From contig NZ_FMUH01000001.1 of assembly GCF_900101025.1 (NCBI RefSeq), forward strand, positions 124,001 through 188,000: DNA of 64,000 nucleotides, in the 5' to 3' direction. Positions 51,659 to 60,258 of the stretch are shown one piece after another. Within the stretch, counting starts at the first letter, position 1; each line of letters opens with the position of its first letter. The notes beneath the pieces are model-generated. The model worked only from the letters and a program-made list of their open reading frames with translations, had not been told where the DNA came from and ran no database searches. The position numbers and the translations under genes were made by a program. The DNA comes from Klenkia marina (lineage in GTDB: Bacteria; Actinomycetota; Actinomycetes; Mycobacteriales; Geodermatophilaceae).

Positions 51659-52087
51659 TCACACCCGCACTACGTAGGGCCGTCCGGGTTTTCCAGCCGA
51701 GAGATCTGCGAGCAAGGACCGCCCAGTCAGAAATCGATCGAGGTGGTCACACTTCAACATCGCCCCCATCTGATCGGGCAGCGCCGGATCGGCAACGTCA
51801 TCGATCGACACGACGCGGGGCTTCCACCGCCGGGCACCGTCCAGAGTGCGGCTTGCGCGAGCAGTTGCTGCGGAACTCTTCGCATTTTTCTCGGGCGATG
51901 TGCGGTACTGGGGTAGCCAGACGAACAAGCCGTTAGGCGTCTGAAAGCACGTGAGAAGCGCACATCCACGCTGTCGGCAGTAGTACTCGAGGACGGCTGC
52001 CGGCCGACGCTGTGCGCGAGTCATGCTCGACCAGGCGGCCCCGAGCGCCTCGATCTCCTGCTGGCGAGCGAGGAGGGGGTCCGTCAT
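51659..52087 (-). CDS. Hypothetical protein coupled to the serine integrase
   Basis: A 142-residue protein (RPAAVLEYYCRQRGCALLTC, GLFVWLPQYRTSPEKNAKSS, SLLADLSAGKPGRPYVVRV). ATG 52087 overlaps the integrase stop (ATGA). Genes in this position can encode recombination directionality factors or accessory proteins, but there is no sequence evidence for that here. No family is recognised. Confidence 0.55.
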   Translation of the reverse strand: MTDPLLARQQEIEALGAAWSSMTRAQRRPAAVLEYYCRQRGCALLTCFQTPNGLFVWLPQYRTSPEKNAKSSAATARASRTLDGARRWKPRVVSIDDVADPALPDQMGAMLKCDHLDRFLTGRSLLADLSAGKPGRPYVVRV

Positions 52088-53447
52088 GAGTGCCTCCAGT
52101 CGATGCCCACCGATTCGGGCTTGAAGGTGCGGGCACCCCGGCCCGGCGAGAACAGCGTCACGACCATGAGAGCGTCGATGACGGCGCGCTTTCGATCGAG
52201 GTCCAAAGCGTCCCAGACCGACGCCACGTCCCCGCCCGCAACGAGCTCTCCAAAGACCGACACCCTGCCTGCGTCCGCAAGGCGCTCCTCCGCCACCCGG
52301 AGAGCTTGACGGGCTCGTTCGCTACCGCGGGTCAGCTGGGCCTTGCTGATCGCCCCGTCCGCGAACAGGTCAGTTAGCTCGCCCAGGCGCGTCCTAAGCG
52401 CCGCCGCCTTCTCGCGCAGTGCGTTCAGGTCTGGAAGCGTCTCGTCGGTCAACATCAAGTCTGCGGCGTCTGGTTGCGACAGCCGGCCGATGACGAGCGC
52501 GGAGACAAGGTTGTCGACCGGTTCGGCCGCCCGAGACATGTGACCGCGGGTCTCGCTGCACCGGTAGGTACGCGGCCCTCGAGACGACCGGCCAGTGATG
52601 ACGGGGCTGCCGCACCGGCAGAGAGCGAGGCCCGCCAGTAGGTACTTTCGCGCCGTGTCCGGCGTCGTCCGTCGCGTCGGATCCTCCAGCAGCGCCACGG
52701 CTGCTCGGTAGGTGTGCTCGGGGACGATGGCTGGCCAAGAGCCGGTTCCTACCTCCTCGCCGAGATGGACCACGAGTCCCGCGTTGCGAGGGTTCTTCAG
52801 CGTGTATCGGACCGCATCCGGTCGCCAGGCACCCCCGCGGGTGGTCGGAATGCTGCTGGCGTTCCACTGTGAAGCCAGTCCGCGAAGGCTGCCGCCGCCG
52901 AGGAGCTGCCGGTAGCCGTCTCGCAGCAGGGCTGCCTCGCTCTCGCGGACTTCGTGGCCGCCCGGTTCGTACCCGAAGGTTCGGTTTCCTCCTGCTCGCG
53001 GTGCCCCCATCTGGGCCCGTTGCAGGTTGGCGCGCTTCTGTCGCGCCGACTTCCGCTCGATCTCTCCACGGGCCACTGCGCCCTTGATCCGCGCAAACAG
53101 GCGGCCACCGTCGGTGGACAGATCGGCGTCACGCCGATGGTGGCGAGAGCAAGGCGGTTTTTGTCGGCCAAAGCAATGAAGTGCTCGAGCTCGATGGGCT
53201 GCCGGTGCAGGCGGTCAAGATCCCAGGCAACTACGGCCTGGATAGCCCCGCGTTCGATGTCGGCGAGCATCCGCGTGTAGCCCGGCCGCGCCTTGCTCGA
53301 CGTCGCGCTCGTGTCGTTGTCGACGTATTCGACCGGCGTCCAGCCGCGGTCGGCGCAGAGCCGTAGGCAGTCCTCGCGCTGGCGTGCGACTGCGAGTCCC
53401 GACCCGTCTCGGTCGAGTGACTGTCGTAGGTAGACGCCGGCTTGCAC
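52084..53447 (-). pseudogene. Large serine recombinase (integrase) with an apparent -1 frameshift
   Basis: The integrase starts at GTG 53447, 25 bp inside the right end. The resolvase domain begins AGVYLRQSLDRDGSG (catalytic Ser about residue 10) and continues through YVDNDTSATSSKARPGYTRML and VVAWDLDRLHRQP. Near 53128-53135 the frame breaks: GGCGTGACGCCGAT lacks one G relative to a sequence giving the expected GGDADLSTDGG. The other frame then continues RGEIERKSARQKRAN, the recombinase domain, a zinc ribbon (CRCGSPVITG, YRCSETRGH) and a coiled coil. Restoring one base gives 454 residues, normal for the family. It is a mutation, programmed shift or sequencing error. Confidence 0.85.
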
Positions 53448-53471
53448 GTGTGCAATGGTATCGGCACCGGC

Positions 53472-53480
53472 AGCTCGAAG
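53472..53480. repeat. Attachment-site core, right end
   Basis: AGCTCGAAG, identical to 36271-36279. Host cpaF lies to the right and the element with its integrase to the left. Confidence 0.85.
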
Positions 53481-54190
53481 ACCTCCTCGGCGGTGACCAC
53501 CCGCTCCCGGGCGGGGATGGCGGCGCAGAGGCAGTTGAGCATCGTGGTCTTGCCGGCCTGGGTGCCTCCGCTGACCAGGATGTTCAGCCCGGCCGCCACG
53601 GAGGCCTCGAGGAAGCGGGCGACCTGCGGGGTCAGCGTGCCCAAGGCCACCAGCTCGTCGAGGCTGTGCGCCTGCAGCACGAACTTGCGGATGTTCACCG
53701 CCATGTGCCGGCGGGTGATGTCGGGGATGACGACGTGCAGCCGCGAGCCGTCGGGCAGCGAGGCGTCGACGAAGGGGGTCGACATGTCGACACGTCGACC
53801 CGAGGTGCGCAGCATCCGCTCGACGAGGTCGGCCAGCTCGCCGGCGCCCAGGATCGTGGTGGTCAGCTCGCTGCGCCCGCGCCGGGCGACGAACACCCGA
53901 CCGGGCTCGTTGACCCAGATCTCCTCGACCTCGGGGTCGTCGAGCCAGCGCTGCAGCGGCCCGAAGCCGGCCACCCGGTCGAGCACGTCGCGCAGCACGC
54001 CCTCGGGGTCCGCGATCGGCGGCAGCGAGGAGGACGACGCCCGGTCGGCGTAGTCGGCCACCACCTCGCGCACCAGCGCCCGCACCGGGCCCGGGTCGAC
54101 GGCGGGGTCCAGGCCCCGGCGACGCACCAGCTCGCGCACCTCGGCGTCCACCAGGTCCAGCGCGGTCGCCGCAGCGGGCAGCACGGGCAC
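53472..54190 (-). pseudogene. cpaF: cpaF (tadA) 5' part, cut off by an integrated element
   Basis: About 240 codons of CpaF/TadA from GTG 54190. It holds the N-terminal helical region, EEIWVNEPGRVFVARRG, the VDMSTPFVDASLPDGSRLH region and Walker A SGGTQAGKTT (about 206), and ends ERVVTAEEVFEL at the core repeat. The frame then runs into element DNA for about 80 unrelated residues (to 53231). Added to 35742-36270 the host parts total 1,248 bp, exactly 416 codons in one frame, so excision would restore the Tad motor ATPase. It was the first gene of the tad operon. Confidence 0.93.
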
Positions 54191-54380
54191 GCACGACTCC
54201 CCGAGGTCGGACGACAGGACGCCCGGAACCTACGAGACCCACCGGGTCCGCGGAACCCGGATCACCCCCCCTGTGGATGAGGTGCGACCAGCCGTACCTG
54301 ATCGGGTGACCCCCGCGTCAGCGCGCCGTGGCGCCCCCGACACGTAGCGTCAACGCACGGCACACCGAGCGGAGGTCCCC

Positions 54381-54722
54381 ATGAGCGCGCAGACCGGCAG
54401 CCCCTCGCTGCTCGACACCGCGGTCGAGCGCTTCTACGCGCTGGTCGTCGCCGACCCGCAGCTGGCGCCGTGGTTCACCGGCGTCGACGTGGACCGGCTG
54501 CGCCGGCACCAGGCCGAGTTCCTCGGCGCCGCCCTGGACGGCGGCAGCACCCGGTTCGACCTGCGCCGCACGCACGCCGGTCTGGGCATCGACGACGCGG
54601 CCTACGACCGGCTGGTCGCCCACCTCGCCGCCGCGCTCGCGGAGGTGGGCGTCGACGAGGGCCACGTCCGCGAGCTCGCGGCCCTCGTCGACGGCCTCCG
54701 CGACCAGGTCGTGGAGGCCTGA
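54381..54722 (+). CDS. Truncated hemoglobin, group I-like
   Basis: A 113-residue globin with a shortened helical fold: LLDTAVERFYALVVADPQLAPWFTG (helices A-B/E), RHQAEFLGAAL with the family's distal-side Gln/Phe pattern, and RRTHAGLGIDDAAYDRLVAHL containing the proximal His in THAGLGI. Group I trHbs bind O2 and detoxify NO. ATG 54381 has GGAG 8 nt upstream. It is divergent from cpaF, with 190 bp between holding both promoters. Confidence 0.85.
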   Translation: MSAQTGSPSLLDTAVERFYALVVADPQLAPWFTGVDVDRLRRHQAEFLGAALDGGSTRFDLRRTHAGLGIDDAAYDRLVAHLAAALAEVGVDEGHVRELAALVDGLRDQVVEA

Positions 54723-54729
54723 CCCCGGC

Positions 54730-55542
54730 TCAGTTCCTGTTGAGTCCGTGCCGGCGGGTGTCGAGCGCGGTCTTGAAGTGGCCCTCCGCGGCGTCGATCA
54801 CCGTCCTGGGCGTTGCCGGGTCGAACACCCGGAGCAAGGAGAAGCTGAAGCTGGTCGGGTCCAGGTTCCGCAGCTCCACGTTCCCGCCGTGGCCGTTGGT
54901 CGCGTAGGCGCCCCAGCGCTGGCGAACACTCTCGGCACCGTCGGCCTTGCCGACGTAGTGACGCCCGTCCCGCGTGTCGGTGATCAGGTAGACACCGACC
55001 ACGGACGACAGCGCGGTCCGCCATGCGGCGTACCGGTGCTCCCGCATGACCGCCTGGAGCTGTGCGTGGTCGAGCACGAGCCGGTCGAAGCCCGGGAACG
55101 GCACCGGTTGGGCGTCGGCGATCTCCAGGACCGGGTAACCGGCCGCCGTGGCGCCGGTCAGCCGCCACGTCCGCGGCGACCGCCACCCGACCACGAGGCG
55201 GTCCCTGAGGTCGGCGAGGTGGTCCGACACGGCCAGGTCGAAGGTGCGCTCCACCCCGTCCGTGGACAGCTCGCCGCGGTTCTCCAGCACGGACCACAGC
55301 CGGGCGCGGTCGCCCCCCTCCCGCATGAAGACCACCCAGAACCGCGGCGGGCTGGCCGGGAAGATGCGCGGCTGCGCAGATTGGCGCCGGGTGTACTCCA
55401 GGATCTCCTCGTGCGTCGAGTCGGCGTGCAGGCCCGGGAGCCCGGTGTCCTCGTGCTCGCGCACGAAGGCGTGCCGGATGGCCTGGGTCTCCTCGGGGTC
55501 GATGCCCGCGCTCCGCAGGACGTCGCCGACGACCAAGGGCAT
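54730..55542 (-). CDS. GIY-YIG nuclease-family protein with long N-terminal domain
   Basis: A 270-residue protein. The C-terminal 85 residues carry the GIY-YIG fold: GVYLITD and HYVGKADG (the two Tyr motifs), an Arg in VRQRWGAY and Glu in AAEGHFKTAL, then the Asn-rich end LNRN. The N-terminal 180 residues (EETQAIRHAFVREHEDTG, PRFWVVFMREGGDRARLWSV) are of unknown type and may bind a substrate. It is a standalone enzyme, probably a DNA nuclease; a defence or repair role is only inference. Confidence 0.78.
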   Translation of the reverse strand: MPLVVGDVLRSAGIDPEETQAIRHAFVREHEDTGLPGLHADSTHEEILEYTRRQSAQPRIFPASPPRFWVVFMREGGDRARLWSVLENRGELSTDGVERTFDLAVSDHLADLRDRLVVGWRSPRTWRLTGATAAGYPVLEIADAQPVPFPGFDRLVLDHAQLQAVMREHRYAAWRTALSSVVGVYLITDTRDGRHYVGKADGAESVRQRWGAYATNGHGGNVELRNLDPTSFSFSLLRVFDPATPRTVIDAAEGHFKTALDTRRHGLNRN

Positions 55543-55543
55543 C

Positions 55544-56494
55544 TCAGAACACGAGGACGAGGCGGCCGCGGACGCCGCCGGCCTCCAGGCGGGCGTGGGC
55601 TGCGGCGGCATCGGCGACCGGCACCTCGTCGGCCACCCGCAGGGTCACCTCGCCCCGCTCGGCCTGCTGGCGCAGCAGGTCCAGCGCCGCGGTGTTCTGC
55701 CCGTAGTCACGGACGAAGACCGGCTCGAAGCGGACGCCCCGCGCCAGCGCGTCGTCCTCACCCCGGTAGCCGCGCACGGTGGTGACCACGCCGCCGTCGC
55801 GCACCACGCGCGCGCCCTCGGCGCCGAGCAGGGCGCCGTCGGCCAGGCCGTCGACCCCGCCCGGGTAGCGGTCGAGCACCGCGTCGGCCCATCCCGCGCC
55901 GCGCTCGAGCACGACGTCGGCGCCGAAGGATCGCACCAGCTCGCGGTCGGCCTCGGACGCATCGGCCACCACGACCAGCCCGTCGACCTTCGCCAGCTGC
56001 ACGACGTAGCCGCCGAACGCGCCGGCCGCGCCGGTCACCGCGAGCACCTGACCGGGCGCGAGGCCCATGCGGTCCAGCGCCAGCCGGGCGGTCAGCCCGT
56101 TCATCGGCAACGAGGCGGCCTCGGCGTCGGAGACCCCGGCGGGCACCGGGACGACGGAGGCGGCCGGCAGCACGATCTGCTCGCGGTAGCCGCCGTGCGC
56201 GCCGCTGGGCACCACGATCGCCATCACCCGGTCACCCACCTGCAGGGGCGTGTCCGTAGCGGGCCCGACCTCGTCGACCACGCCGGCGACGTCCATGCCG
56301 GGGATCCACGGCATCTCCTTCGGCGCCTTCGGGTGCTGGGCGTAGGTGCCGTTGCGGGCGTAGGTGTCGGTCGGGTTCACCGCGGCGGCACGCACGGCCA
56401 GCCGCACCTCCCCCTCACCGGCGTGCACCTCGGGCACGTCGAGCAGGTGCAGGGCCTCGGGCCCGCCGAACTCGGTCACTCCGACAGCTCTCAT
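55544..56494 (-). CDS. NADPH:quinone oxidoreductase (MDR family)
   Basis: A 316-residue zinc-free MDR enzyme. The GroES-like domain has RAAAVNPTDTYARNGTYAQ, and the nucleotide site is LAVTGAAGAFGGYVVQLAK. ATG 56494 is chosen because MRAVGVTEFGGPE is the family start. A TTG at 56506 with GGGAGGGGG upstream is an alternative. It is upstream of and nearly touching the GIY-YIG gene. Confidence 0.85.
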   Translation of the reverse strand: MRAVGVTEFGGPEALHLLDVPEVHAGEGEVRLAVRAAAVNPTDTYARNGTYAQHPKAPKEMPWIPGMDVAGVVDEVGPATDTPLQVGDRVMAIVVPSGAHGGYREQIVLPAASVVPVPAGVSDAEAASLPMNGLTARLALDRMGLAPGQVLAVTGAAGAFGGYVVQLAKVDGLVVVADASEADRELVRSFGADVVLERGAGWADAVLDRYPGGVDGLADGALLGAEGARVVRDGGVVTTVRGYRGEDDALARGVRFEPVFVRDYGQNTAALDLLRQQAERGEVTLRVADEVPVADAAAAHARLEAGGVRGRLVLVF

Positions 56495-56592
56495 GTCCGT
56501 GGCCAAGGCGGGGCACCCCCTCCCGGATTCCCACAGCAGGCCTGCAGCAACTCCTCTGCCCGCCGTCAGGCAACGAGCACACAGTCCCCGCC

Positions 56593-57882
56593 ATGCCCCC
56601 GCTGACGGAGTCCTCCGGCGCCCCCCTGGCCGTCTCCCCCGTGCTCGACGTCGTCGTGCCGGTGCACGACGAGGAGGCCGACCTCGAGCAGTGCGTGCGC
56701 CGCCTGCACGCCCACCTGGCGACGCTGCCGTTCAGCCACCGCATCACGATCGCGGAGAACGCCAGCACCGACGGCACCGTCGCCGTCGCCCACCGGTTGG
56801 CCGCCGAGCTGCCCGGGGTCGTCGTCCGCATCGAGACCGAACCCGGCCGCGGCCGGGCGCTGAACCGGGCCTGGGCCGCCAGCGACGCCGCCGTGCTGGT
56901 CTACATGGACGTCGACCTGTCCACCGACCTCAACGCCCTGCTCCCGCTGGTCGCCCCGCTGATCAGCGGGCACTCCGACCTGGCCATCGGCACCCGGCTG
57001 GCCGGGTCGTCGCGGGTGGTGCGCGGGGCCAAGCGCGAGTTCATCTCCCGCAGCTACAACCTGCTGCTGCGCGGCACCTTGGCCACCCACGTCTCCGACG
57101 CCCAGTGCGGGTTCAAGGCCATCCGCGCCGACGTCGCCGCCCGCCTGCTCCCCCTCGTCGAGGACACCGGCTGGTTCTTCGACACCGAGCTGCTGGTGCT
57201 CGCCGAGCGGGCCGGGCTGCGCATCGCCGAGGTGCCCGTCGACTGGGTCGACGACCCCGACAGCCGCGTGCACATCGTCTCCACCGCCAAGGCCGACCTG
57301 GCCGGCATCGTGCGCATGTGGCGCGCCTTCACCACCGGCCGGCTGCCCGTCGCCGACCTGCGGGCCCAGATCGGCCGCGGCCCGCTGGTCGACCCCGACC
57401 TGGACGGCGTCCCCGCCGGGCTGGTCGGCCAGCTGGTGCGCTTCGCCGCCATCGGCGTCGTCTCCACGCTGGCCTACCTGGCCCTGTTCGTCGCGCTGCG
57501 GCACGGGATGGACCCCCAGCCGGCCAACTTCGTGGCCCTCGCGGTCACCGCGGTGGCCAACACCGCCGCCAACCGTCGCATCACCTTCGGCGTCCGCGGC
57601 CGCGGCGGTGCGGCCACCGCCCAGTTCCAGGGCCTGTTCGTGTTCGCGCTCGGGCTGGCCCTGACCAGCGGCACCCTCGCCGGGCTGAACAGCTGGGACC
57701 CGCACGCCCACCGCCTGGTCGAGCTGGGCTTCCTGGTCGCGGCCAACCTGGCGGCCACCCTGCTGCGCTTCGTGCTCTTCCGGGCCTGGGTCTTCCGCAG
57801 CCGCGCGCCGCACGAGCACCGCCCGCTGCCCGCGACGCTGGCCGACCTGCGGCCCGCCGTCCTCGCCGACACCGCTCGGTGA
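56593..57882 (+). CDS. Glycosyltransferase family 2 fused to GtrA-like membrane domain
   Basis: A 429-residue protein. The N-terminal GT2/dolichyl-phosphate mannose synthase-like domain spans about 15-265 (VVVPVHDEEADLEQCVRRL, ENASTDGT, MDVDLSTDL, QCGFKA). The C-terminal GtrA domain has four helices (about 285-410; VRFAAIGVVSTLAYLALFV). It should transfer a sugar from a nucleotide donor to polyprenyl phosphate and help flip the product. It overlaps a GT39 gene that would use that lipid-linked sugar. Confidence 0.88.
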   Translation: MPPLTESSGAPLAVSPVLDVVVPVHDEEADLEQCVRRLHAHLATLPFSHRITIAENASTDGTVAVAHRLAAELPGVVVRIETEPGRGRALNRAWAASDAAVLVYMDVDLSTDLNALLPLVAPLISGHSDLAIGTRLAGSSRVVRGAKREFISRSYNLLLRGTLATHVSDAQCGFKAIRADVAARLLPLVEDTGWFFDTELLVLAERAGLRIAEVPVDWVDDPDSRVHIVSTAKADLAGIVRMWRAFTTGRLPVADLRAQIGRGPLVDPDLDGVPAGLVGQLVRFAAIGVVSTLAYLALFVALRHGMDPQPANFVALAVTAVANTAANRRITFGVRGRGGAATAQFQGLFVFALGLALTSGTLAGLNSWDPHAHRLVELGFLVAANLAATLLRFVLFRAWVFRSRAPHEHRPLPATLADLRPAVLADTAR

Positions 57883-59789
57883 GCGCCGTCCTGGACCGGC
57901 CCGTGGCCGGGCTGCAGCCGGACCAGGCCGAGCTCCCCCCGCCGGCTCCCGACCGCGACCCGGGGTGGGTGCGGCCATGCCTGCTCGTGCTGCTCGGCGC
58001 CTCCGCCGCCCTGCAGCTGTGGGACCTGGCCGCCTCCGGCTGGGCCAACGCCTTCTACGCCGCCGCCGCCCAGGCGGGCTCGCAGAGCTGGACGGCGTTC
58101 TTCTACGGCTCCTCCGACGCCGCGAACGCCATCACCGTCGACAAGCCACCCGCCTCGCTGTGGGTCATGGGCCTCTCGGTGCGGCTGTTCGGGCTGAACC
58201 CGTGGTCGCTGCTGGTGCCCCAGGCGCTCATGGGCGTGGCCACCACCGGCCTGGTCTTCCTCGCCGTGCGCCGGGTCGCCGGCCCCGGCGCCGGGCTGCT
58301 GGCCGGGGCGGTCATGGCGACGACGCCGGTCGCCGTCCTCATGTTCCGGTTCGACAACCCCGACGCGCTGCTGGTCCTGCTGCTCACGGCGGCGGCGTAC
58401 CTGATGACGCGCGCGCTGCAGTCGGGGCGTCGGGCCACCCTGGTCGGCGTCGGCGTGCTGATCGGTGCGGCGTTCCTGACCAAGACGCTGCAGGCCTTCC
58501 TCGTCGTCCCTGGCTTCGCCCTGGTGTGGCTGGTCTGCGCCCCGGTGTCGTTCCGACGGCGGCTGGTCGACCTGCTGTGGGCCGGGCTGGCCGTGGTCGC
58601 CGCCGGCGGCTGGTGGGTGGCGGTCGTGGAGCTCGTGCCGGCCGACTGGCGGCCCTACGTCGGCGGCTCGCAGGACGACTCGGTCTGGCAGCTCATCTGG
58701 GGGTACAACGGACTGGGCCGGCTGACCGGTGCGGAGACCGGCTCGGTCGGCGGCGGTGCGGGCTGGGGCGAGACCGGTCTCGGGCGGCTGTTCGACGTCG
58801 AGATCGGCGGCCAGATCGCCTGGCTGCTGCCGGCCGCCCTCGTGCTCGGCGTCGCCGGGCTGGTCGTGCTGGGCCGGGCCCGGCGCACCGACGTGCGGCG
58901 CAGCGCACTGCTGGTCTGGCTGGCCTGGCTGCTGGTCACCGGCCTGGTCTTCAGCCTGATGGCCGGCATCTTCCACGCCTACTACACCGTCGCGCTGGCA
59001 CCGGCGGTCGCCGCGGTCACCGGCATCGGCGGCGGGCTGCTGTGGGCCCTGCGGGACGCGTGGTGGGCCCGCGGCGTGCTGGCCGTCGTCCTGGCCGGCA
59101 CCGGTGCCTGGTCGTGGGTGCTGCTCGGGCGCACGCCGGAGTTCGTGCCGTGGCTGGCCCCCGCCGTCCTCGCGGTGGCGCTGGTCGCCGCGCTCGGCCT
59201 GCTCGTGGTCCACCTGCACCGCACCGTCGCCGTCCTCGTCCTGACCGCGGCCGCAGCGGCCGCGCTCGGGGGGCCGACCGCCTACGCGGTGCAGACGGCC
59301 GGCACCGCCTACGCCGGGTCGATCGTCACCGCCGGACCCGACGGCGTCACCGGCACCGGCCGCAACGGGCACGCCCCGGGTGCGCCGCGCCCGGACACCG
59401 GCCACCCCCCGATCAGCGCCCACGGCACCCTCATCGGCGCGAGCGACCCCGGCCCGCAGGTGGTCGAGGCGCTGCACCAGAACGCCTCGACCTACACCTG
59501 GGTGGCCGCCGCCGTCGGCTCGCAGGTCGCCGCGGGCTACCAGCTGGCCAGCGGCGACCCGGTGATGGCCCTCGGCGGGTTCAACGGCAGCGACCCGACT
59601 CCGACCCTCGCCCAGTTCCAGCGCGACGTCGCCGAGGGCGACGTCCACTGGTTCGTCGCCGGCAGCATCGGGCGCAGCGGCAGCGGTTCGGACGACGCCG
59701 AGCAGATCGCCGCCTGGGTCGAGCGCTCGTTCCCCGCCACCACGGTGGACGGCATCGAGCTCTACGACCTCACCCGGGCGGTCCGCTGA
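57879..59789 (+). CDS. GT39-type membrane mannosyl/aminoarabinosyl transferase-like protein
   Basis: A 636-residue integral membrane protein with about 11-12 helices. AITVDKPPASLWVMGLSVRLFG has the Asp/Lys-Pro-Pro motif of PMT/ArnT-like GT39 enzymes, and FRFDNPDALLVLLL is the second conserved loop. The C-terminal 170 residues form a soluble exported domain. It would transfer a sugar from a polyprenyl-phosphate donor, likely made by the coupled GT2-GtrA protein, to cell-wall glycan or protein. GTG 57879 overlaps the previous stop. Confidence 0.86.
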   Translation: MSAVLDRPVAGLQPDQAELPPPAPDRDPGWVRPCLLVLLGASAALQLWDLAASGWANAFYAAAAQAGSQSWTAFFYGSSDAANAITVDKPPASLWVMGLSVRLFGLNPWSLLVPQALMGVATTGLVFLAVRRVAGPGAGLLAGAVMATTPVAVLMFRFDNPDALLVLLLTAAAYLMTRALQSGRRATLVGVGVLIGAAFLTKTLQAFLVVPGFALVWLVCAPVSFRRRLVDLLWAGLAVVAAGGWWVAVVELVPADWRPYVGGSQDDSVWQLIWGYNGLGRLTGAETGSVGGGAGWGETGLGRLFDVEIGGQIAWLLPAALVLGVAGLVVLGRARRTDVRRSALLVWLAWLLVTGLVFSLMAGIFHAYYTVALAPAVAAVTGIGGGLLWALRDAWWARGVLAVVLAGTGAWSWVLLGRTPEFVPWLAPAVLAVALVAALGLLVVHLHRTVAVLVLTAAAAAALGGPTAYAVQTAGTAYAGSIVTAGPDGVTGTGRNGHAPGAPRPDTGHPPISAHGTLIGASDPGPQVVEALHQNASTYTWVAAAVGSQVAAGYQLASGDPVMALGGFNGSDPTPTLAQFQRDVAEGDVHWFVAGSIGRSGSGSDDAEQIAAWVERSFPATTVDGIELYDLTRAVR

Positions 59790-60258
59790 CGCTGCCCCAC
59801 GGCGCGAACAGCCGGCGCGCCGTGGCGTCGGGGGTGCGGTAGGTCAGCGTCGACCCGTCGTGCAGCAGCACCGACACCACCAGCGGCTCGGCCGGGCCGG
59901 GGTGCTCGGGGCCGGTCAGCACGACCGCGCTGATCTGCTCGCCCCGGACCCGGCGGCCCGGGTGCTGCCGGCCCCGGGCGCGGAACCGGGCGATCCGCAC
60001 GGCCGAGAACAGCAGCAGGCACAGGCCCACGACGGCGAGCACCAGACCCGACACGCCCCCCACCCCGTCGAGCCGGCCGGCGGCCAACGACAGCAGCACC
60101 AGGACCCCGAACCCGCCGAGCAGGAACAGCAGCTGGGGGCGCGGGTCGGCGGAGTCACCGATCGGCTGGGGTTGCTCGACCCAGCCGTCGTCGTCGACCG
60201 CCAGCCGCCACCGGTCGCCCGCGGCGTCCTCGGCCGAGACCCACCCCCGTCTGCTCAC
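59770..60258 (-). CDS. Small membrane protein coupled to acyl-CoA dehydrogenase
   Basis: A 162-residue protein with two central hydrophobic helices (LLFLLGGFGVLVLLSLAAG, VSGLVLAVVGLCLLLFSAV) flanked by a short cytoplasmic start and a beta-rich tail (SVLLHDGSTLTYRTPDATA), as in PH-like or two-helix membrane proteins. GTG 60258 overlaps the dehydrogenase stop (GTGA). The last 20 bp overlap the convergent GT39 gene. No function assigned. Confidence 0.6.
   Translation of the reverse strand: MSRRGWVSAEDAAGDRWRLAVDDDGWVEQPQPIGDSADPRPQLLFLLGGFGVLVLLSLAAGRLDGVGGVSGLVLAVVGLCLLLFSAVRIARFRARGRQHPGRRVRGEQISAVVLTGPEHPGPAEPLVVSVLLHDGSTLTYRTPDATARRLFAPWGSVSGPPG

Larger units (their letters stand above)
36271..53471. 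mobile_element. 17.2-kb integrative element inserted in cpaF
   Basis: Everything between the two cpaF halves: 17,201 bp counted from one copy of AGCTCGAAG to the next. Contents: serine integrase (frameshifted), tyrosine recombinase, excisionase-like HTH protein, primase-polymerase operon, phage tape-measure protein, WhiB protein, HipA-like/DUF3037 cargo, lipoprotein and small proteins. Capsid, portal, terminase, lysis genes and an FtsK/TraB transfer ATPase are not seen. Several internal genes (39.0-40.8 kb) are visibly more AT-rich than the host. Best read as a phage satellite, decayed prophage or hybrid between prophage and actinomycete integrative element. Confidence 0.9.

Noticed and set aside
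57474-59648. 724-codon minus-strand frame opposite the glycosylation genes
   Set aside because: Low-complexity Gln/Gly/Arg-rich translation, opposite a convincing membrane glycosyltransferase with conserved motifs.
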